Below are positions 20,641-26,159 of a stretch of 26,159 nucleotides of DNA, piece by piece. Under the pieces are notes generated by a model. That model did not search any database. It was given only the letters and a program-made list of their open reading frames with translations, and was not told where the DNA came from. Source of the stretch: Phytophthora quininea (lineage: Eukaryota > Oomycota > Peronosporomycetes > Peronosporales > Peronosporaceae); NCBI GenBank assembly GCA_011947345.1, contig JAAVTG010000501.1, positions 1 through 26,159 of the forward strand, in the 5' to 3' direction. Position 1 is the first letter of the stretch. Every line of letters starts with the position of its first letter. The position numbers were made by a program, and so were the translations under genes.

Positions 20641-20962
20641 TGAAGCGCTTGGCGGGAACCCGGGGTCCGAATGGGGCCCCGGTGCTCCCAAAATAACCGG
20701 TAATTTCTATATAGCAACACCATATCGTGGCTTAGATCTGGAAACAGACTGGCAATAATACCAGTAATGCCTTGGAAAGAAGCCTTTTACCGCGAGAAAC
20801 GTTATGTTGCTTTCTCTGGTGGCTTTTAGTCGGATGATTTCATCTTATTTTACTATGAGGGCTCTTCCGTTGGGTACTTTTTCATTGCCTTCAAATAAAA
20901 ATGAATAATTATGAATTTCATCGGTTCTTCGTGGGGAACCCGGGGTCCCGCCAAGCGCTTCA
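20641..20962. mobile_element. 322-bp MITE with 17-bp perfect TIRs
   Basis: TGAAGCGCTTGGCGGGA (20641-20657) is perfectly repeated in inverse at 20946-20962, flanked by TAT on both sides (20638-20640 and 20963-20965), a probable 3-bp target duplication. The interior has no coding capacity. Both ends also carry the near-palindrome GGGAACCCGGGGTCC (20654-20668 and about 20934-20948), which lies in direct orientation. The family is not recognised. Confidence 0.75.
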
Positions 20963-21159
20963 TATGTTGTCCGGATTCCGGACGCAGCCAAATCGGAAAG
21001 GATGTGTACGACAACGCTCAGTCGAGCTAAAATCACTTCCATCACTTCCATAAAAAATCATCGCTTATAAATATTTGTTATGGATTAGTTATAAAGGTTA
21101 ATATATTTATATCGATTCTTATATATGTACTTGATATTTATACTTTGCAACGAACACGC

Positions 21160-23291
21160 ATGGGCAAGTCCATACCTGCTAAAGCAGCCAAACAAACACA
21201 CGGCAGTGCTGCTGTCGCTGTGCCGAGTCTTGTTGAAGTCCTTGAAGACGTGATAGCGCCCGTCGACCCGAACAAAGCCAAACGAGCCGTGAGTTCGGCC
21301 AAAATCCAAGTATTATGTGTCCCGGCTGATACTATATTGTTTCCAGGTCTCACGCGATGCCGCTATCGTGATCACTCTTCACACTGTCTACCACGCACAT
21401 GACCCAATTGATCCACATGAAGCTGACCACATTGTACGTGCTGTAAACTCGCTCACATAGAACCATGAATTATATAAACTTTTTTACAGTTCAAAGTCGC
21501 AGTAAAAGGTCTCGCCGACCGAATGCTATTGCCGATACTATCAAGTGGAAACGATGTTGCTGAAGGTGGTGACCTCGAGTTTGTTCGGGATACTCAGCCG
21601 TTGACGTTGTCAACTGATCGACACGAGCCCAAGCTGGTCCGCAAGAAAGTGAAGAGGCGAAGACAGAGCTACGTATCGTCGGTGAAAGGCTCGATATGTG
21701 GCAGCTACGCGCCATCTCGAGCGTCGTCCAGGTCAGAATCGAAGCTTGGAGGCTCGCGATCGCCATCGATTTCTTTACGTGGACCTGTCGCGGCTTCAAG
21801 AATGCCCAAACTATCGATCGCGTACAGTCTAATGGAAGGCCAATCGATGGTGAACTTGCCGTGGATCAACAGTCAGCAAGGATACGATACAGCCAGCAAT
21901 GCAATTTGGCAGCCTGGTAGAAGTCCGACTAGGAAAAGTGTATCACGGCCGTCGTCACTTGCAGGAACAGCACGAGGAGCTGTTGACTTCGTCGAGTTAG
22001 AGCGAAGAGCTGAAATCGAACGTGATTTGAACACACGGGAATCAGTACAGCGTTCAGCGGAGGGTATCGCCCGCAAGGCAGAACTGAGAGTGAAGCTGCG
22101 CTCTTTGGCTGATCCAAGTATTTCTTTGGAGAAGGAAGAGAGCATGGCTGGAATGGATGCAAAAGGACGTCGATCGCGCCAAGGACCTCGTGGGAATCTT
22201 TCAGGAATCCTTCAACCTCCATTGTCTCCGCTAGAAGTCAAAAGTGTCGTCGACCAGGAACAAACTGCTGCGGATGTCGCCACCTTCAGAAGTGAAGACT
22301 ACAAGGAGATGTCATCCGGTGTCGTTCTTCTGGGCAAGCGTGGCGAGCTTGTAGTGGGAGAAAATTGCTTTGTGGTCTCGCAAAAGCTTCGTCAAGAATT
22401 GCTGCTGGATCTGCACAGTCGAAGTGCCATCCAGCCGCGGATTCAGATTCCTGTTACGTTAAATCAAGACGATCGTGCCATCTCCAACCAGGCGGATCCT
22501 AGCACAGCAAAGCAGAATCGACATTCTTCTCCACCGCGGTCATTAAAGCCGTCACACAGCAGTTCTACGGATCCAGTAGTCTCGGCAATTCCGGTTGCAT
22601 TCGAAAACCAAACGGGCTCGTTTCAATCCTCACCGATCTTGGCGCTGGACTTGCAGACGACGCCGCTGGCAAAAGGTGTTGTAATGAAGATTATCGGGGT
22701 CCCAGTCTCAACCTCGCCGAGCAAGGCAGCAGCAACTTCCAAGCAGCCGCGCAAATCGACAATGAAGACAACCTCCAGCCTTGAAAGCGTCCTGAATACC
22801 AAGTCAGAGCCTCTGCCCAAGTCATCGACCAAGACACTGGAATCTGGTGCCATGAAGTCGCAGAGTGAGTCAACTCTTCAACCACTGCCAAGGAACCAAC
22901 AGCTTCATACGACGAAATCTTCTGCTAGTGCTGGGAGTCCAGTCGTCCCGAAACACATTGTAAGTATTGGTTTCTTCTGGTAACTCGACGGAATAATTCC
23001 TAACCTACGTTGTCGGTCTGGGAACAGCAAAACGGTGAGAAGCATCTGCAGAGTCTACGGATACGAACGCCAGCGTGTCCTAAGCGTGTTTCGCGGAAGA
23101 CTTCATCGCAAAGCAGTTTGTTTGTTGGCGACGATGAGGACGGATGGGATGTCGAAGAGACGGGAAGTTTGTTCTCGCTCCACGAGCAACACGCGTCGAC
23201 AAGTAGCCTGCCAACACTCCAATATGTGCGAGAGTTCCCAAAGCCGCCCCAAGGACGCATCCAACTATTTCGACCCGTGGCCAGCGATTAG
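21160..23291 (+). CDS. Four-exon gene, Ser-rich disordered protein of unknown function (649 aa)
   Basis: Exons are 21160-21288, 21347-21433, 21490-22959 and 23028-23291, separated by introns of 58, 56 and 68 nt with GTGAGT, GTACGT and GTAAGT donors and CAG acceptors; a CTAAC branch site is visible in the last. All three introns are phase 0. The start is the ATG at 21160 (MGKSIPAKAAKQTHG). The short N-terminal exons are compact (PSLVEVLEDVIAPVDP; AIVITLHTVYHAHDP; KVAVKGLADRM) and may form a small folded domain. The remainder is long, Ser/Thr/Lys-rich and probably disordered, with a basic patch (RKKVKRRR). No signal peptide or known domain is visible. An AT-rich stretch (21050-21140) precedes it. 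Its 3' part is copied in inverted orientation at 24476-25755. Confidence 0.8.
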
Positions 23292-23464
23292 GATTCGACT
23301 GAAAATCGCCACTGTTTGGGCTAGAGAAGCACAATCGGATATCTGAACTGGGCGACAAGTGTCATGGAGTATCGTTAGTGCATTACGGTATCTAGGACGA
23401 CGATTTAATGGCGAAGACGATGGTCGTTGGCCTGCTCGGGGCTGTTCTGGCCAACGTTTGCTGT
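22192..23464 (+). repeat. Left arm of 1.28-kb inverted repeat
   Basis: This arm is the reverse complement of 24476-25755. It covers the last half of exon 3, intron 3, exon 4 and 173 nt downstream of the gene. Differences I found between arms: substitutions at 23361/24588 and 23267/24682, a 9-bp gap at the inner end (CTCTTGTGA present only on the right), and two one-base gaps. The outer boundary is sharp: similarity stops at GGGAATC. Confidence 0.9.
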
Positions 23465-23644
23465 ACGTAAGGCTGTGGCGGCGAGGTGACCAACCGCTGC
23501 GATACCAACACCCAGATGATCCCATCGCAGCCCAACAGCCAAATTCTCACTGGGCCACGCCCACGACGACCCACATGGGGTAGCACCGCCGCACCGTCGC
23601 CGCCTTGGATGGTTATCCCGGCGCAGCCACTGCCGAACTTCGGG

Positions 23645-23661
23645 CACTCATTGTTCAATCT
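23645..23661 (+). promoter_or_regulatory. Oomycete core promoter of the spacer gene
   Basis: ACTCATTGTTCAATCT (23646-23661) matches GCTCATTYYNCAWTTT at 13 of 16 positions. The initiator A at 23650 gives a 63-nt 5' UTR before the ATG at 23713, in line with the distances in copies 2 and 3. Confidence 0.65.
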
Positions 23662-23712
23662 GCCTCATTATCGACGCATTCGATACTACCACATACCCGA
23701 CCAAGTACAACA

Positions 23713-24351
23713 ATGTTCTCCTGGAAAGCTCTCTCGCTACTCGTCGCGGCTGCCGTTGTCACCAACGGTGTCGTTGGTGTCGCGCAGGGCAATGGCGGCG
23801 GTGTTCCTCATACCGCAATGCAAACGCAAGTGCTGACCCCCACCACCGCTCCTCCCAGCCTTCCGGACACCTTTTCGTTCGACAACGGTGGAACCTCGGT
23901 CGAGGGCTCCTCGTCGTCCACAACGGATGACGACTGCAGGCCGATGCCCATGCCAACGGACACCGCTGCTAGGGTTCCACCGATGAGCGGGTCGAACAGC
24001 CTGCCGACGGACGGTAACCAAGACCAAGACCACGACGGCAACGGTGACGACAACGGTGACAACGAGGCAGGCAGTTCGAGCTCGACGAGAGACGGTAGCG
24101 GATCAACAGGCGTCTTCACCCTGGCACCAGAGAGCGGCCGTGGTAGTTCGTCGAGCACTCCGACTCAGGGCTCGACTGATGTGGACGGGGGCAGCCCATG
24201 CAGCAAGTCGTTAGATATCCCGGGCGGGTCCGAGTCGTCGTCGCCATCAGCGTCTGGGTCGATCGATCTTGTCGATGGTAGTGACGCGGCCCCTCGGGGT
24301 CTTCGGGGTGGTGAAACCGTGCGAAGGCAGCGGGTTCTCCGCATCATTTAA
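23713..24351 (+). CDS. Secreted Ser/Gly/Asp-rich protein in the inverted-repeat spacer
   Basis: The protein starts with a clear signal peptide (MFSWKALSLLVAAAVVTNG then VVGVAQG), followed by a low-complexity region rich in Ser, Gly, Asp and Pro (DQDHDGNGDDNGDNEAGSSS). The start is fixed by the core promoter at 23646-23661; the frame is open upstream of it but without signal-peptide sense. The open frame gives 212 residues to the TAA at 24349-24351, but coding character goes on in shifted frames (KPCEGSGFSASFN, then VPSASTTGSQVEG, then DSNAGGDANGPAQTDEGLDQ) to a stop at 24555-24557. One-base changes in runs at 24290-24293, 24352-24354 and 24399-24401 would explain this. The extended C-terminus crosses into the right repeat arm. 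A secreted or wall-associated role is inferred from composition; the family is not recognised. Confidence 0.65.
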   Translation: MFSWKALSLLVAAAVVTNGVVGVAQGNGGGVPHTAMQTQVLTPTTAPPSLPDTFSFDNGGTSVEGSSSSTTDDDCRPMPMPTDTAARVPPMSGSNSLPTDGNQDQDHDGNGDDNGDNEAGSSSSTRDGSGSTGVFTLAPESGRGSSSSTPTQGSTDVDGGSPCSKSLDIPGGSESSSPSASGSIDLVDGSDAAPRGLRGGETVRRQRVLRII

Positions 24352-24475
24352 CCCAAGACCGGCGTGCCTTCTGCGAGCACGACCGGCAGCCAGGTGGAGG
24401 GTCGTCGGACAGTAACGCAGGCGGTGACGCGAACGGCCCGGCGCAGACCGACGAGGGTCTCGACCAGAACGGCTC

Positions 24476-25755
24476 ACAGCAAATCACAAGAGCGTTGGCC
24501 AGAACAGCCCCGAGCAGGCCAACGACCATCGTCTTCGCCATTAAATCGTCGTCCTAGATACCGTAATGCACTAACGATACTCCATGATACTTGTCGCCCA
24601 GTTCAGATATCCGATTGTGCTTCTCTAGCCCAAACAGTGGCGATTTTCAGTCGAATCCTAATCGCTGGCCACGGGTCGAAACAGTTGGATGCGTCCTTGG
24701 GGCGGCTTTGGGAACTCTCGCACATATTGGAGTGTTGGCAGGCTACTTGTCGACGCGTGTTGCTCGTGGAGCGAGAACAAACTTCCCGTCTCTTCGACAT
24801 CCCATCCGTCCTCATCGTCGCCAACAAACAAACTGCTTTGCGATGAAGTCTTCCGCGAAACACGCTTAGGACACGCTGGCGTTCGTATCCGTAGACTCTG
24901 CAGATGCTTCTCACCGTTTTGCTGTTCCCAGACCGACAACGTAGGTTAGGAATTATTCCGTCGAGTTACCAGAAGAAACCAATACTTACAATGTGTTTCG
25001 GGACGACTGGACTCCCAGCACTAGCAGAAGATTTCGTCGTATGAAGCTGTTGGTTCCTTGGCAGTGGTTGAAGAGTTGACTCACTCTGCGACTTCATGGC
25101 ACCAGATTCCAGTGTCTTGGTCGATGACTTGGGCAGAGGCTCTGACTTGGTATTCAGGACGCTTTCAAGGCTGGAGGTTGTCTTCATTGTCGATTTGCGC
25201 GGCTGCTTGGAAGTTGCTGCTGCCTTGCTCGGCGAGGTTGAGACTGGGACCCCGATAATCTTCATTACAACACCTTTTGCCAGCGGCGTCGTCTGCAAGT
25301 CCAGCGCCAAGATCGGTGAGGATTGAAACGAGCCCGTTTGGTTTTCGAATGCAACCGGAATTGCCGAGACTACTGGATCCGTAGAACTGCTGTGTGACGG
25401 CTTTAATGACCGCGGTGGAGAAGAATGTCGATTCTGCTTTGCTGTGCTTGGATCCGCCTGGTTGGAGATGGCACGATCGTCTTGATTTAACGTAACAGGA
25501 ATCTGAATCCGCGGCTGGATGGCACTTCGACTGTGCAGATCCAGCAGCAATTCTTGACGAAGCTTTTGCGAGACCACAAAGCAATTTTCTCCACTACAAG
25601 CTCGCCACGCTTGCCCAGAAGAACGACACCGGATGACATCTCCTTGTAGTCTTCACTTCTGAAGGTGGCGACATCCGCAGCAGTTTGTTCCTGGTCGACG
25701 ACACTTTTGACTTCTAGCGGGACAATGGAGGTTGAAGGATTCCTGAAAGATTCCC
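24476..25755 (-). repeat. Right arm of 1.28-kb inverted repeat
   Basis: This is the inverted copy of 22192-23464, offset so that position x pairs with 47949-x over most of the arm. It ends only 75 nt from the stop codon of the PIG-U-like gene. The 1011-bp spacer is 23465-24475. The arms are near-identical, which implies recent duplication or ongoing gene conversion. Confidence 0.9.
24658..25755 (-). pseudogene. 5'-truncated inverted copy of the four-exon gene
   Basis: It holds exon 4 (24658-24921), intron 3 (24922-24989) and the last 770 nt of exon 3. Exons 1-2 and the first half of exon 3 are missing. Exon 4 encodes the same protein as the left copy. Exon 3 carries two one-base losses relative to the left copy: GGG to GG at 25591-25592, and a missing A beside 25720-25721 that is not in a homopolymer. 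Without a promoter and N-terminus it cannot make the full protein, but antisense or hairpin transcripts are possible. Confidence 0.85.
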
Positions 25756-25830
25756 CAATACGTTGTGAATGCAAATGCCCCCAACTTCGTGCAATTTGTC
25801 ATTAAAGTGACGACCCTCGCGACCTAACAC

Positions 25831-26159
25831 CTATTTGGATGGTTCATTTCCATCGATCTGTTTCAAACGACTCGCTCGGTACTTGTCAACATCCTTGTCG
25901 CGCTTCATGGATGCGCCAACAAACGCAGTGATGATCTGCGAGTTAAAGATCTGGTACACCAACGTCTGGTTGTAGAAGAAGTTTGCGTTACCAGAGGCCG
26001 GGAACAGCCACAGGAACCACATCACCGGCAGCATGCACGTTGCCACACCCAGGCCGAGCACGTAAACAAACCGATTCTCTATCGCTGTACAAAAGTGTTA
26101 GAGCTACGTCACTTGAGAATAATATTGCCCACGTACTCATGATCGTCTTTGGATGCATC
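25831..26159 (-). CDS. PIGU: PIG-U-like GPI transamidase subunit, C-terminal end (partial)
   Basis: Two exons are visible: 26137-26159 and beyond, and 25831-26084, split by a 52-nt intron (26085-26136, GTACGT donor, CTAAC branch, TACAG acceptor). The protein ends with a membrane segment (LGLGVATCMLPVMWFLWLF), then PASGNANFFYNQTLVYQIFN and a basic tail (ASMKRDKDVDKY), stop at 25831-25833. The W-x-L-W..SGNANFFY..TL pattern matches the last transmembrane region of PIG-U/Cdc91, a subunit of the ER complex that attaches GPI anchors. The call rests on this short C-terminus only, so another polytopic ER protein cannot be excluded. Confidence 0.6.

Noticed and set aside
23035..23346. Alternative plus-strand frame over exon 4, and its mirror at 24603-24914
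   Set aside because: The exon 4 frame joins exon 3 through a canonical intron; this frame does not.
1..26159. tRNA, rRNA or CRISPR array
   Set aside because: No T-loop or D-loop signatures, no rRNA-like conserved blocks, and no regularly spaced repeats were seen.

Overview
The window reads as a repeat-rich stretch of an oomycete nuclear genome, most likely Phytophthora or a close relative. The evidence is: very short GT..AG introns of 50-68 nt; secreted-protein genes whose start codons lie 54-67 nt downstream of a match to the oomycete core promoter (GCTCATTYYNCAWTTT); a mix of transposon types known from this group (Crypton with a GCR1-like DNA-binding domain, hAT, Tc1/mariner, pogo); and large families of secreted proteins. 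The species is inferred, not shown.

Positions 1-10150 hold three tandem, same-strand copies of one secreted-protein family that I cannot name. Copy 1 is cut by the window edge, copy 2 (3178-5070) is intact and copy 3 is 8173-10067. Upstream and 3' flanks are partly duplicated with the genes. An OMS1/METTL7-like methyltransferase (5435-6225, minus) lies between copies 2 and 3. Copies 1 and 3 and the methyltransferase are each broken by a single-base change in a homopolymer.

Positions 10225-20962 form a mobile-element island. It contains a host-gene fragment, a Crypton (10411-12744), a hAT element (about 12830-15216), a Tc1/mariner 3' fragment (16268-16625), a dense GATC cluster (16793-17082), a spliced but damaged unknown gene (18135-19310), a pogo-type transposase remnant (about 19670-20249) and a 322-bp MITE with perfect 17-bp ends (20641-20962).

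Positions 21160-26159 hold a four-exon gene of unknown function (21160-23291). Its 3' 1.1 kb plus downstream flank is repeated in inverted orientation at 24476-25755. The arms are nearly identical and surround a 1.0-kb spacer carrying a Ser/Gly/Asp-rich secreted-protein gene. The right arm ends 75 nt from the stop codon of a gene resembling PIG-U, the GPI transamidase subunit, whose last two exons enter the window.

The frameshifts are unusually uniform: about a dozen one-base changes, nearly all losses from short homopolymers. This suggests residual assembly error in at least part of the window and matters for every 'pseudogene' call here. The strongest candidates for new biology are the inverted duplication with its enclosed secreted-protein gene, the tandem secreted family, and the repeated TTGCAGGAC motif bracketing the Crypton.
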